64,000 bases of DNA from Gari tellinella (GCA_922989275.2 OV277861.1:97626993-97690992); one strand, 5' to 3'. Positions 20,018 through 32,092 are shown, counted from the first letter of the stretch. Notes: generated by a model not told the origin, from the letters alone. Translations and numbers: made by a program.

Positions 20018-23000
20018 ATGCTTTGCTGTTTGGATGCCGGCGTCACTTCTGACGACGAGAGTGCAGCCCGCAAGAAAGCATCCAAACGGTCAAAGGTGTG
20101 TAAAACCTATCCCCAGGGACACTAAAATGAAATACAGTAAAACCTCTCTATTACGAGCACTAAACCAAAAGCTAATTTATTGTATAAGAGACAGGTGACA
20201 GCTTAAAGCAAGTTGACAGTAAAACAGTCTGTCTTACCTGTGACCTTGCTTTAGGCAGTCATCTGTCGTAGCACCTAATAATTGAAACAATTTAGTAGTC
20301 GTAATAGTTTGATAGTTTAATAATATTTTATTTTTTAATTAGTTAGCATATTCACACACGCATCATGTAATTTGTTCAATATAAACAAAAGGGTTGGGCC
20401 ACAAGTTATTGCAATATTAGATTCGGCAATAACTTGTGGCACAACCCTTTTGTTTATATTAAACAAATTTCATGATACTTGTGTGAATAGTCGTAATAGA
20501 ATAGTTTTATTGTATCAATATAGGTCTTATCGTAGAAAGTTTACAGTTTAGTAGAAGACATTAGTAGAAGACACAATTAATATAGAAAGATCCTAAATCG
20601 TACTGCATTTGTACTAGATATACATGTATTAATCCCCTAACTGCCGTACCCCGAGGGCAATGGTTATTTTCAAACAGTTTTGACCTTGCCCAGACGCCGC
20701 GTAACGCGGCGTCTGAACAGGATCCAAACTGTTTGACACTCTTTTCAAAAGTTCTAAAGTCAAAATACCTAAATTCTAAATTGAAGAAATAAAAGCGAAC
20801 CACACTTGTTTAGAATAGATAACGTCATGGCTGTTGTTGATCTTTCCGCAGTTTCTACACACTGATTAAGACAGAAATCCAGAGCGAATCACTAATTCTA
20901 AGGTGCATATATTCTATTTCCTGACCAGCATGCTGAAATAACAGGCCTTTTGCAATCAAATAGAACACAACAACATTAGACGACTATGTATACTTAATAT
21001 GTACGCGCAGTATGGGTATGTGTTGGTATCATGGACAATTGATACGTATATATAAATCAGTTACATGCATGTTTCAGGCAAATCTTTATCAAAAGTGCTA
21101 ACAACTATCGTGCGTAATCACAAAAGAACAGTAGCATGTTAGAACGGATTTTAAGAGTTCTTCAGTAAAATACTCATAACTTTAAAATCAGTCCATATTT
21201 TTAGAAGCAGTCGGCACAAATAAATCCGAAAGACTCAAGCAGGAAACGCAACACAAACAATACACCCACCTCTCAAGCAGAACACACACACAGTCATACC
21301 ATAACAAAAACACACACACACGCGCAATCCCATTCCTTCATCTACACACTAAATAGAAAACAACACGCAAGACAAACATAAAGCAAAGTGAATATAGGAG
21401 CCCGCCTTGGTACGGTCAGCAGCAATCAATAACTAATTATAAATTAATCATTAACAACCACTGGGGCGTTAAACCTGGGTTTAGGGGCGCCCAACCTCAC
21501 TCTCATCTCCTATATTCACCTATAAAGACGAACAGTGTACATAAAATATAAACCCTGTTCCACAACCGTACAATTAAAAAGACCGCCAGCACAGTAAGTA
21601 AAAACATGTAACACATCTAACAAAAATTCTATGACAAGATTATTAGTAACACGGGAAAGAATTAAACAATCAAGCCCGTGTTAAAAATAACCCACTGTGG
21701 CAACGGTCAAATTGTACTCAAGCGACTAGTCTGTAGTCACGAGTATCTGTAAGACATGGATGGGTTCAGGGTACGACAGAGAGGGAGAGAAAAAACAAAG
21801 CACGAAAATCCGACATAACTCTCCCGGTTAAGGACGGCTTTAGAGATACATCATCATGTAGTGCTAAGCCCTGTCTGTCGTCGCACAACCAAAGAGGAAA
21901 GCATAGTTATCAATTGTAGATTGATCGATAACCAAACGTGAAGTGCGCAGCAATATAGTTGGATCATAATCTTTTTTGAGAAAAAATCTAATACGTTTCA
22001 CAAATAGGTTTTGAAAATGCATATGTCCAAGAATCTTACGAAGTCTGTACATCACATCACCATAAAACTCCGGATGTGAAATACCTTGCCGCAGAAAAGA
22101 CGTTAAGTTACATTTATACTTGTTAATGAGAGGAAGATTTCTATAAAAGAATGCACAAATAATGTATCTTCAGAACTGCATGTCAATATTTTAAATTGTC
22201 CGTTTACTTAAGTAAAACATATATCATTTACTAGGGTTCCGTTTATTTTAGGACACTCTGTATATCTGTATAATGAATATTCCGGCAAGCACGGCTTGCA
22301 TACAGTGGGGAATCTGTTATTCTTTCCCGTTTAAACGCAAACGTACGCAAACGCAAAGCACTAAAACGTAGAAAAGAACAACTTTTGGACAGTTCTGATA
22401 ATTCTTGTTTATCTTGGTGGCAAACAGTTTGGAGCCTGATCAGACGCCGGGTTACCCGGCGTCTGATCTGGCTCCAAACTGTTTGCACTGCAAATAATAG
22501 TTTTAGCGTAAACGCGTTTATTGGGAAATAATAACAGATTCTCCACTGTACATATTATATATTTATAGCGTCAATTGTTTTAAACCAATGATGCCTAGTA
22601 GAGACCAGCTTTCGGTTAAAAAGCTATAAAACACCATTTTAAGTTCTTTTATGTTGAAATCATTTCAACAGACACCTATTGAATACAAAGTATTGTTTTA
22701 TAATGTAATAACCAACACATACATTTCTCTAGACATTTTCTTATCTGAGGCTAGAATCTATGTTAATTGTAAAACTTTGTTGACAGAAAAAGAAGACGTT
22801 CAAAGAAGTGCAACTAAGCGTTGATGATTCATACAAACACATGAATGGCAAGATTCCAGCCAATGAAGAGGAGTCTATCGAGTCCATGTAAGTCACGCCT
22901 TACAGTTTAAACATATTTTATTTTCCATATGTACATGAACATGGGGTTGGGTCACAAGTTCTAACAACATTACGCCTTTTTGTGATAACATAAGATGAAT

Positions 23001-26000
23001 TCAGGTAAATCCAGTACTGTGTAACAGTAAAAGCCCTCGATTACGACCACTTAATAGAAGGCTAATTAACTGTATAAAAGACAGGTGACAGCTTTAAGCA
23101 ATGTGACAATTACTGTCACATTGGTTTAAGCAGTCGTGGACACGTAATAATTAACACAATTTAGTAGTCGTAATAAAGACGTGTTCGTAATAGTGGGGCG
23201 AGCGTAATAGAAATGTTTTACAGTACTTACATCGAAAGAAGCAACCCTTTACCGCCATTGACGATAGAAAATGTATTTCAAACTAGTCCGGCAGAGAAAT
23301 CAAGCTTTGGAGGTCAACCTAGAAATTGCGTCCTAATTTCTTTTACTGATACATGTATTGATACTTGTCATTTAGAACAGTTTGGATCAAGATCGGACAC
23401 CGAATAAATAGATAAATTTTGATCAGCATGGCCAATCAACTGTTTTTACCGTATCGATATTTTTCTAGTCAAACCTTTACGTCTAAATAAAAAGTATTAC
23501 TGATAACTTTACTCTTTCATTGCCAACTCGACATCTGATCAATATCAACACTGTTTGACACTTGTTTCGACATTTCTTAAGTCAAAACAGCCATAAAGCT
23601 TACTTTAAAAATATTGCAGACAACACTACCAATACAGACGATATTTTTGCGGTAAGGGATAAAGACGGGCTATTGTTGCAATAGAAGGAATAAAGCAATA
23701 AACCAAAGCAGGCTAAAAGTGTAACTATTCTACACGTTTTACTGTTTATTGTAGCCATTCTGGTGACACAGAAGAGGAGGCCGCTAAGGCCGAACATGAC
23801 AAGAATATGACGAACTTTGAGATGGATGTCCTAAAGCACCAGGTTCAGCAATTGCAAAGAGAGAGGGATGACTACCAAACCAGGTTTGTATGACCATACT
23901 CGACGGGATTTTGGGCAAATGTCAAAGACTTTGGGATTGTTTTTGTCCAAGTTAGTGATTTTACACAATCAAGGGTATGTTAACATATATCTGGATTTTT
24001 AGTTGGAGGTTGATATGTACTTTTTACGTGTACGATGCCAATAAGAGCGACGAATAACACAATGCTTTTACAATGTGTTTTAGTGTTTAAAACAGGGGAC
24101 TGCCTAAATCAGGTTAACAGTAAAGCAGAACAGACATGTAGTAGCCATCTGCTCTACGTTCATTCTTATTTAAGCATTCACCTGTATCAATAAATAATTT
24201 TAGTTGATACTTTAGGTAAGTTAAATTAATACGAAAAGTGGGAAACAAAAATGGTATCCAAAATACAAATTAGGAATACAACGAAGCTCGCTTATAACGA
24301 AATTGAATATAATGAAAAATCGAATATAACGAAGCAAATTGTATTTCCCATCTCTTTATAGTATAGTAAAAGGAACCTGGTATAAAGAAAATTTGGATAT
24401 AATAAAATAGATCAGACGGTCCCGAGGAGTTGGTTATAAGTGAGTTTAACTAGAAATGAATAATCTAACAGATCATAAATATAAATAAGAGGAATTAGGT
24501 TTAACGTTTTGCACTGATTTGAAAAATAATTTTTACTATTCCTCAGGCTCAGCAGGTATGCATCTTCTACACTGACCGACAATAACCCTACAATTGTTGA
24601 TCTAACTGATCCCAATAGGCCTGACGCCATTTCCCAACGAGTGGCTGAGTTGTATGACAACCAGTGGACAGACGCCTATATGTACCTCACAGATATGGGT
24701 ATGGCAGAGAAGGCAGGTATTGGCATACTCACGGAAAATTTCAGGGTAAGTGAAATCTATGTTTTAGTCCTTCAGTACCAGAATATCGTCTGTCTATCGG
24801 ACCTATTAGTGACATTTCATTGAATATACATGGAGATGGCTGCTAAATATTGCACAGATAATTACATTGTAAAACGCTAATGTGTATACAATAGCAATTA
24901 TGCCTGCTGCCCAACGATCAACAGTTTTTTATTATAAAATCGATAATTGTTAGTTTAATTTCTATATTTTGTCCTATGTTAAGCTAAAATATTCATTAGA
25001 CTGCAATGGATTGTTGTATGCTTTCTATTTTACAATTAGTAAAATGTATGTTCCTTGGCAGATCGTTTATCGAGTATGTAAAACACTGGCGAACCAGCAG
25101 ATGAGCAGTATGGGGGCTCAGATCGGGTTCTTCACAGGCTTTGATCACGTGAGTGTTCTCCTTCTTTGATAACATGATTGTGTAAACGTTAATATCTGTC
25201 ATACTTAAACTCGACACATATGCAAATATCATTTATATATCAAGTGACAGTAAGGTTGTTAACGATATATATTAAACAGCGAACAACTTGGCACATGATC
25301 AGACATCAAAATTCTTGATGTCTGATCTGGCTGCAAACAGTTGAGAACTTTACTGGCTGCCTGATCTAAATATTGCAATGAACTTTCTTAGTGCATATAT
25401 ACCGGTACTTAGTGGAATATTTCATTGTAGATAAACAAAGGAGGTTTAAAGACGCTGCCCTGTTTGTCCATACAGCAACATATTTTATATGATAAAGCAA
25501 ACAGTGTATACTCTGCTCATTTACGTTTCATTAGGGTCTACAATGTTTGCCAATGTCCACTTTAGTAGAAACTAGACTTAAATTGTTTAATATTTATTAT
25601 TCATAAACAGAATTCTACCTCGCTTGCTACAATACCATGTGCTTCATAGTTGTTGTATGCCTTTATCTTAAAAAGATATTTTAAAGGCCATTTAACACAA
25701 TCAACCTTAGTATAATGGTCAAACCGTTTTGATTGAGAAGCCGTGCTTTCCGGCGTCTGCTCTGGATCCAAAATGTTTTTAAATTTCTAGTAGAGTCGAG
25801 ACATGCAGAGGAAGGATTACTTAATCCATTTGCGCCCACTGGATTCTTCCATGCTTATTCTTTTGAATAGTCCATTTATATCTAAGGGATGCCTGGTATA
25901 AACTTTCATTGTCCTTTCGTTTTGTATTAAAATTCCTATCAGCAAAAAGTTTAGATTCTCATCAGACGCCGCATAATGCGTCGTCTGATCAAAGTATTCA

Positions 26001-29000
26001 CCGTTTGCCTATGTCCCATATTTGGAATCGGTGGCACAAATGGATTAATACAAAATCTGTTTGCAGAGAACAAAGAACAATTTGGCTTGGCCACAATACT
26101 ACAATAACGTGACTAATAGTTATCTGGTAGTGGCTATCAGTATGACACGGCACATTAGAAGACACACTATACATTCATGTACACGTACATAATTTTGTAT
26201 TTATGAAACTTTTCCGGTCGTGTTTTACACGTAATGGACTTTTTATTAGCTGAATACAATTCACACAAGTTAACTCTTTGTATGTTGGATAATTTTTCGT
26301 CTGCAACAAATGTCGTCTGCTACTGTTCTTAACACAGAGTTTTCAAAAAAAAATTCAAAACAGGATCAGAGTGTCAAGCAGGTTGAACCCTAATGAGACG
26401 CCGCGTTACATGACGTCTCGTCATGGTCCAAAGTGTTTGCAATGGTATTCACTTTGACTCATGTATCCGCCGCTAGCTTGCAAAGAGTTAAACAGATGGC
26501 AGCTTGTTGCTATACAGCACAAATGCTACATACAGATTTACCTGTGTCAATGCACCACCTTGAAGGCATTTATCACTTATTGTAACACGGTTCTTGTTTC
26601 CATTGTTTAAAAAGTTAGTTTAAGAAAAGGTTCATTAACCCATTTCCCCATAAAGACGCTTTTTACGCCTTTAATTTATTACTCCAATGAATAAATAGCT
26701 CCAGTTTATACAATCATAAATATGTGTCATGAGAAATGTTTTCCATATCCTAGATGATTGAAACTAAAAGCAGACTGAAAGTAAAGCAGAATGCGCATTC
26801 AGGCGCATTCTGCTTTACTTTCAACCTGCTTTAAGTGGCCACCTATCTTCAATATATTTATTTACTGATGATTGCGGAAAAGGAACAGCATAGTTGTCAA
26901 TCTCTTTATCTCTACATGACACAGATACCCGACCACTTTATGATGCACGTCAAAATGTATAAAGACGAAAGGAAGAAGAACTACCAAAAGTTTTTGCCAG
27001 TGTTGGAAAAGGTATGATATATAAAACCTGGTTGAAATAGTATGTATATTATGTAAACAGAGAACTTGAAACATTGAATAATACAAGCAGTGTAAGTAGT
27101 CTGAAAACCGGAATTAAACTACGACGTAAACCCCATTTTGTAAAGGATTTCATGAAACTACTACAGAGAGCTTTTTTGAATAGTGTCAAATACTACTATC
27201 AAATACATTTAAAACGAAATATTGTTCTCTCAGAAATTTCACTATAAGTAAACTCCTGGTTTTCCTTTCACTCAATACCTCTATATAATACTTTGGAACC
27301 ACCATTAGTGCTCTCAAATACTTTGGTTATTGTATGCTGAAATCACAGTAAGGAAATGCACATTACAACGCGAAAGATGCATTTGAATGCAAGTTAATGC
27401 AAAGCTATCTTATTAAAAAAACATAGTGGAATCATAATATTATATGGTAATGCAATGTTGAAATCCAAATCGAACTGTTTTGAAAAATACTGACGACTGC
27501 ATATGGCAAAAGCTACACTGGCCGTTAGATTTGTTTTCTGAAAAGTTTTATATAAAACGTTGCACCTTAAATTATAATTATCTGCACACTGTACATGCCT
27601 TTGATTGACATTTGCAAACTGTTTTGGACTAGCTCATACACAGTGCTATTCGAACCGCACGACACTTGGATTCATTTCTCTCTAAAGGTAACTATTGCAA
27701 TTAATTGGGTTGAGCAGTTTAAAAAATTTACATAATGACAAGATAAATACATCCAGTTCTAATAAAAACCACTAGTTATCCTAAACAGGTGATTGGTAAA
27801 TGCAGAATACAAACGCAGAAGGTTCCTACATGAGTTGTCTGCATTATTTCATTTATATCCTACATTAAGCCGTATCATGTGTTTATAAATCACCACGCTA
27901 GTCCTTACACCTTAACTATATGTATTTAATACATAGCCTGTTTCTAGTGTTATAGTCACATGCCCACTTAAAACAGGTTGAATGTAAAGCAGAATGCGCC
28001 TTAAGGTACATATTCTGTTATACTTGCAGCGTGCTTTAAGCTAAGAATCGCTAGGCAATAGAAACGTTTTCTTCCTTTAGCTTCCATCTGTTAGAATATA
28101 GTACATATTTCTTTTCTTACTATAGGAATAAACAACATCTTTTTGCCGTTCATGAAGGTATGAATACATTAGCTTTGCAGGGGGTAAGTTTCGTAAACTT
28201 ACCCCCGAAGCTAATGTATTCATACCGTCGTGAGCGGCAAAAAGATGTTGTTTATTCCTTATATTTATATTTCTATTTTCTGTCTTGTCCATTTAATGTG
28301 TAGTTTGACCAGATTTGTTTTCATGTATGTGAATATATCATATACCGGCCACATAGGTTTGATAGATGTAATATCGATGTAATAGCCATTCCAGTTTCTA
28401 AATATGGTGTGAAAAGTAATCCTTACTACATGTACTGTATTTGCATTATAAATTCAGGGTTTTACCCAGTAAACTTTCTGGCTGTGCTTTAAGAACGCTC
28501 GTAAGAAACTAAAGCAAAATATTTCAATCTGAATATCTATTATAAAAGCATATTTTAAACAATTAGGTGGCGCTTGTTTTTATACACGCTTTACACATAG
28601 CAACGCGAATAGCAACGCTGAAATGCGACTACACAGCGTGTACGCAAACCATTATTCGAGTCATATGTTAATTAGAACACTTTCGGCCGATACACATAGG
28701 ATAGTTTAAATATGTCAGAACGGAAAATTACGTTCCCAATTTAGAAAGTGTGAATGCATTGTTTTGCTTTATGTTCGAACGACTTTCCTATGTAATTATA
28801 GTGAACAGTTTAAAACCGTAGCTAGAAGACTTGTCAAATCTTTAAATAGAAAAAGCCACTCCCCCGGATTTTCAAGGGAGAGAAAGCGTACAGCTTTAAT
28901 GACGGAGCGTAATATGATAATCTCCCTTAAAACACCATTTTTATCGCTATCTGATTTTAATTGAATTGTCTCCGACTTTAAATAGGGGTTTCGAGATACC

Positions 29001-31579
29001 CAAACGGATAATCTAAAAGTAGATCCTAACTTGGTCGGTATCTCTCCGCCGTATGGAAGATTTTTAAAACTAGTTAGAACCAGATCTGACGTGAGGGTTC
29101 ACTGAACATTGAACCTCACTTTTTCCTTAGAGTAATACAGAGCGAATGTAAATATATGATATTATGTATGAACGTTTAAAGCGGAACTGTTTTCTTTAAT
29201 GGAGCATTATTTAAATGCGCAATATAACGCGTATCTATATAGTAATGGGTTTAGCAGGCGGATGACGAGCGTGTGACAATTGTTACAGTTCAGTTCCAAA
29301 TGAGGCATTTAATCTAAACGTTAGTTCTTATGCAGCTGGCTAGAGTATAATTTTCTCACAATTGTACCAGAAAGTTAAACAGCTTAGGTTGGTTTCTTGA
29401 GTTGGGTTTTACGGCTGCGCGACCATCATATGTGTTGCGGTGTCGTAAAAGGAAGGGGTTAAAAGGGTGTATTTTTTATACATTCCAGATTGATTTGTTT
29501 CTATTTCAGAAAGCACGAAAATATTTGAAAACGGTGAAAGGATTGGGAGACTATTTTTTCCTGGAAGCGCTTGAGATCTGCTGGCTTATGTGTATCCAGG
29601 ATCCTCCAATGGCGTTAGACTTTGCCTGTTACCCTGGAGACGTTTTCGACACCAAAACGTTTCGACCTTTTACCAACCCGGGGTCTCATGTTGATTTCCT
29701 TGTCTGGCCAGGTCTCCGGCTCTACGAGAATGGTCCTCTGCTCTGCAAAGGCTTCGCCCAAGGACGGAAAGGAATTCCAAACACCTCTCAGAGGGTCACC
29801 CGCAGGCTGACCGAGCATCATAAACCTGACCCTAAAGGAGAGCATGGTAGCATGCACCGTCGACGGGACAACTCCGCCCACTTAAGTAGAATCTCTGAGA
29901 GCAGTCAAGAAGGCCAAACAAGCTTTCTATCTTCGGAAATCAGTAAAAGCAACTCTGGAAGGTCCAGTAACAGATTCTATTCGAATTATGATTCTCAAAG
30001 CCTTATGTCAAGATCCAGCTCCTTGCAAGATATTAATCGACGTACAAATGATTATGAACGATTTTTAAAAAACGCCGATTTTAGAACAGGCTATCAAACT
30101 GATTCATATACTGATAACGAATATTATGATTCTGAAGTAGAAGAGAGATTTGTAGTTCCAGGAAGACATGATAAGTTCAATTCATCATTTACGTCGGAGG
30201 AAGTTGAAGCAAGTTATACAGTCGTTACTGCGGAACAGAAGAAAACACGTATTCATCCCCAAAACAAAAACGAAACTGTAACTATTGACACTCATATAGC
30301 TGTCTCTACACATGAAGAAAAAGTGTCAAAATTATCGGATAGTGTTGATCAGTCAAGAACGGGTGACGTCATTGTGTCTACTCAAACCGAAAATCATAAT
30401 GCTACGAAACAGATCAAATCAAAATCTCCCCACGAACTTGGTAATAAAGGACAAGAACAAACACAGTGGGAGGACTTTTTCGATGAGAAAAATGAAAGGC
30501 ATAACGCAAATGAATTCGGGAAAAATTCTTCAAGCACTAATGCTGCGTTTGTTAATTCTCCACAGAATCATGCAAAAGAAGCACGCGATAGAGATATTGA
30601 ATCTGAACTGACAGTTACTCCATCATTCACAAGTGCTTCATGTACACCTCTAGTAACTGAAAGTCCAGCTCAAGGAGAAACCTCAAATGTGAAAAAGCGA
30701 CGAACTATTCACTTCAGCCCCGGCGCTAGTCCAACAAAAGCTAATTCCCGTGCCTCTAGTCAAGTAAATGTGAACCCAGGATCTAAGGCAAATAATGAAA
30801 CTGCTGTTCATGCATTTGGCACAGGTACGTCAAATGGTTCTTTAGTATCGAGTTTAAAGAAAAAATCGAAACCTGTAACAGAAAATACATCAGACAATAA
30901 TCAGGTCCACTCCCATAGTTCTTCTTCAAAAGAGCGTTTAAAACCACAGCGTTCGCCTGTGCAAAGTCCTGTTGCCTTTCTGACTGTCAAAACTCATAAG
31001 ATTAAAAGAATGCCAAAGAGACGACATCTAGAGGAGGAGGAGGATACGACTGACGTTGGTGAAAACAAAAACAGTGCCCGAGGCAAACAAAGTAGCACAA
31101 CAACAAACATAGCTCTAGATTACACACCTCGCAACGTGCCTTCTGTTGAAAGTATGACTCTGAAATCCGTTGATACAAGCCGAATCAGTAGGAATACATC
31201 TAGACACACACAGGTAACTGCAACACCCAGACAGAGTCGGAGGAGTGAAACAAATACCACTGAGCGTGGCTCTAAGCAATCTGTTGACAAGTCTAAACAT
31301 ATTCACCATAGAGACACTAGTAAGGACAGTCCTGATCAGATTCATGCGGATGGCTATAACTTCACTGACCATGTTGTTTCATTCTATTCACCAAGAAAGA
31401 AAAAAATGGTGCATACAGTACCAGTTATAAAACAATATCCCGCAGTTAGACCAGACTTCACCAATGCCATCGAATTGAGGCCTGGTCATTTTGGACATGG
31501 TGCATTCTTGATTAATCCAAAACCAGCACCCAAAATACCGGGTACTGTTGCAGCAAAACTGCGCTTTGCGATTAATTAG
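20018..31579 (+). CDS. SPATA18: MIEAP-domain (SPATA18-like) protein with long disordered tail, seven exons
   Basis: Coding exons: 20018-20095 (exon may begin at 19917 after a TTTCAG acceptor), 22787-22887, 23755-23883, 24547-24745, 25062-25148, 26883-27011 (or from 26889), 29510-31579. Junction phases agree throughout; total 931 codons with stop. The ATG at 20018 is chosen because an in-frame TGA lies 66 nt upstream (19952) and it opens MLCCLDAGVTSDDES. Residues about 68-103 look like a short coiled coil (LKHQVQQLQRERDDYQ). Residues about 115-328 match, from memory of the family, the C-terminal MIEAP domain: RVAELYDNQWTDAYMYL, ANQQMSSMGAQIGFF, LEALEICWLMCIQDPPMALD, then VDFLVWPGLRLYENGPLL and KGFAQGRK. 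Residues 330-930 are Ser/Thr/Asn/Lys-rich and probably disordered. Vertebrate SPATA18 is about 540 residues, is mitochondrial and acts in removal of damaged mitochondria. Whether this copy does so is unknown, because the domain also occurs in divergent invertebrate proteins. The family call is fairly sure; the orthology is not. Confidence 0.78.
20134..20310. repeat. F1 MITE in intron 1 of the MIEAP-like gene
   Basis: TA|CAGTAAAACCTCTCTATTA. The core B arm is shortened (AAGCAAGTTGACAGTAAAAC, turn AGTCTGTCTT) and the right end is degraded. It starts 38 bp after the exon 1 donor. Confidence 0.8.
20348..20490. repeat. 143-bp hairpin element, intron 1 of the MIEAP-like gene
   Basis: Arms ATTCACAC..., TTGTTCAATATAAACAAAAG GGTTG and complement pair over about 62 bp around TTAGATTC. 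No MITE ends. Confidence 0.85.
20671..20735. repeat. Free-standing core A hairpin
   Basis: CAAACAGTTTTGACCTTGCC CAGACGCCGCG pairs with CGCGGCGTCTG ... CCAAACTGTTTG. No TTAA/CCC or TA/CAGT ends were found at a suitable distance. Confidence 0.7.
20830..22240. other. Intron 1 sequence, possibly a decayed transposon
   Basis: It contains an A/C-rich stretch with short CA runs (21280-21330) and an inverted pair GTGAATATAGGAG (21388) / CTCCTATATTCAC (about 21506) around GGGGCGTTAAACCTGGGTTT AGGGGCGCCC. A minus-strand frame at 22055-21864 (MYRLRKILGHMHFQNLFVKR) is unrecognised. No exon is called. Confidence 0.35.
22303..22548. repeat. F4 MITE (mariner-like ends, core A)
   Basis: TA|CAGTGGGGAATCTGTTATTC ... 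GATTCTCCACTG|TA. The core arms AAACAGTTTGGAGCCTGATC AGACGCCGGGT and complement meet at one base. Sub-terminal GTTTAAACGCAAACG and CGTAAACGCG are typical of this family. Confidence 0.9.
23025..23224. repeat. F1 MITE, intron 2 of the MIEAP-like gene
   Basis: CAGTAAAAGCCCTCGATTAC ... GTAATAGAAATGTTTTACAG. Much of the core B hairpin is deleted (AATGTGACAATTACTGTCAC). Confidence 0.75.
24090..24195. repeat. Degenerate core B hairpin, intron 3 of the MIEAP-like gene
   Basis: ACTGCCTAAATCAGGTTAAC AGTAAAGCAGAA ... CTGCTCTACGTTCATTCTTATTTAAG. Arms still pair imperfectly; flanks match neither F1 nor F2 ends well. Confidence 0.6.
25281..25343. repeat. Free-standing core A hairpin, intron 5 of the MIEAP-like gene
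   Basis: GAACAACTTGGCACATGATC AGACATCAA pairs with TTGATGTCTGATC...AAACAGTT. The turn differs from other copies (ATCAAAATTCTTGAT), yet both arms changed together. Confidence 0.7.
25825..26044. repeat. F6 MITE, reverse orientation
   Basis: TTAA at 25821-25824 and 26045-26048; left end TCCATTTGCGCCCACTGGAT, right end GGAATCGGTGGCACAAATGGA. Core A hairpin has the turn GCCGCATAATGCGTCG. Confidence 0.87.
26274..26487. repeat. F15 MITE (TTAA ends, core A)
   Basis: TTAA at 26270-26273 and 26488-26491; ends CTCTTTGTATGTTGGATAAT and CTTGCAAAGAG. The degraded core A hairpin at about 26376-26440 has GAGACGCCGCGTTACATGAC GTCTC. Confidence 0.72.
26639..26852. repeat. F2 MITE truncated next to MIEAP-like exon 6
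   Basis: TTAA at 26635-26638 and a well preserved core B hairpin (turn GCGCATTCAGGCGC). The right end stops at CACCTATCTTCAA, 30 bp before the exon 6 acceptor, so the MITE forms most of the 3' end of intron 5. Confidence 0.82.
27930..28060. repeat. F2 MITE, decayed, intron 6 of the MIEAP-like gene
   Basis: ATAGCCTGTTTCTAGTGTTA and core B arms CTTAAAACAGGTTGAATGTA AAGCAGAATGCGCC with an imperfect partner. The preceding 900 bp (27020-27930) show no repeat or exon. Confidence 0.72.
28124..28259. repeat. 136-bp near-perfect hairpin, intron 6 of the MIEAP-like gene
   Basis: AGGAATAAACAACATCTTTT TGCCG ... CATTAGCTT pairs with AAGCTAATG ... ATGTTGTTTATTCCTT; turn GGGGGTAAGTTTCGTAAACTTACCCCC. It may have replaced the right end of an F2 element, whose consensus also has AGGAATAAA there. 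Confidence 0.82.
28270..29509. other. Rest of intron 6 of the MIEAP-like gene
   Basis: A right half of F2 lies at about 29165-29254 (GGAACTGTTTTCTTTAATGG AG ... AGTAATGGGTTTA). Otherwise no recognised structure. Confidence 0.45.
29510..31579 (+). CDS. Terminal exon of the MIEAP-like gene (689 residues)
   Basis: This exon opens after the acceptor CTATTTCAG and runs to TAG at 31577-31579. Its first 87 residues complete the MIEAP domain. The remaining 600 are one uninterrupted low-complexity stretch rich in Ser, Thr, Asn, Gln, Lys and Arg. It has an acidic patch (LEEEEDTTD) and a tail that becomes ordered-looking again (SFYSPRKKKMVHTVPVIKQY, ending AAKLRFAIN). An open frame this long in A/T-rich DNA, with no MITE inside it, argues that it is coding. 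The frame stays open for 108 nt upstream of the acceptor by chance; that part is intron. The first polyadenylation-like hexamer downstream is ATTAAA at 31751, inside an F7 MITE. Confidence 0.85.
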   Translation, partial: KARKYLKTVKGLGDYFFLEALEICWLMCIQDPPMALDFACYPGDVFDTKTFRPFTNPGSHVDFLVWPGLRLYENGPLLCKGFAQGRKGIPNTSQRVTRRLTEHHKPDPKGEHGSMHRRRDNSAHLSRISESSQEGQTSFLSSEISKSNSGRSSNRFYSNYDSQSLMSRSSSLQDINRRTNDYERFLKNADFRTGYQTDSYTDNEYYDSEVEERFVVPGRHDKFNSSFTSEEVEASYTVVTAEQKKTRIHPQNKNETVTIDTHIAVSTHEEKVSKLSDSVDQSRTGDVIVSTQTENHNATKQIKSKSPHELGNKGQEQTQWEDFFDEKNERHNANEFGKNSSSTNAAFVNSPQNHAKEARDRDIESELTVTPSFTSASCTPLVTESPAQGETSNVKKRRTIHFSPGASPTKANSRASSQVNVNPGSKANNETAVHAFGTGTSNGSLVSSLKKKSKPVTENTSDNNQVHSHSSSSKERLKPQRSPVQSPVAFLTVKTHKIKRMPKRRHLEEEEDTTDVGENKNSARGKQSSTTTNIALDYTPRNVPSVESMTLKSVDTSRISRNTSRHTQVTATPRQSRRSETNTTERGSKQSVDKSKHIHHRDTSKDSPDQIHADGYNFTDHVVSFYSPRKKKMVHTVPVIKQYPAVRPDFTNAIELRPGHFGHGAFLINPKPAPKIPGTVAAKLRFAIN

Positions 31580-31706
31580 ACCTTCTTAGCCCGGTGTCAG
31601 CTATTTATCGTGTTTGCAAGTATTAGTTTTTATGACCCTTTTGATCGCACGACACAGCAGTGGAAAACAGTTGGCCAAGTATAATCGATGCTAAACACAT
31701 GTACAA

Positions 31707-31942
31707 ACCCATTCACCCCTGAAACTTTAAATGCACACTTCCAGTATTCAATTAAATTTAGTCCATTTTTGAATCATAAGGGTGGCTTTTTACAATATTT
31801 TACGAAATGACAAACAGTGTAGACCCTGATTAGAGGGCTCCTTAAGAAGCCCTCTGATCACGATCTACACTGGTTGCATATGACAAGTGTACTCTTGATA
31901 GGGGTATGCTTTTTTCATGACGAGTATTCTCGTCGCTAGGGT
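31707..31942. repeat. F7 MITE (core A), just 3' of the MIEAP-like gene
   Basis: CCCATTCACCCCTGAAACTT ... CTCGTCGCTAGGGTTCA. Core arms AAACAGTGTAGACCCTGATT and partner meet at GGGCTCCTTAAGAAGCCC. It contains ATTAAA at 31751. Confidence 0.8.
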
Positions 31943-32027
31943 TCAATCTGAAGAAAACTCTAAATAATATAGAAATTGTTAATGATTTACATTAAGCCTT
32001 TTTCAAGGCGAACAACACTGACATTTG

Positions 32028-32092
32028 CAAACAGTTTTGATCCTGATCAGGTGACGTGTTACGCGGTGTCTGATTAGGATGAACGTTGTTTG
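32028..32092. repeat. Free-standing core A hairpin
   Basis: CAAACAGTTTTGATCCTGAT C ... CGTGTTACGCGG ... TGATTAGGATGAACGTTGTTTGG; imperfect arms. Confidence 0.68.
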
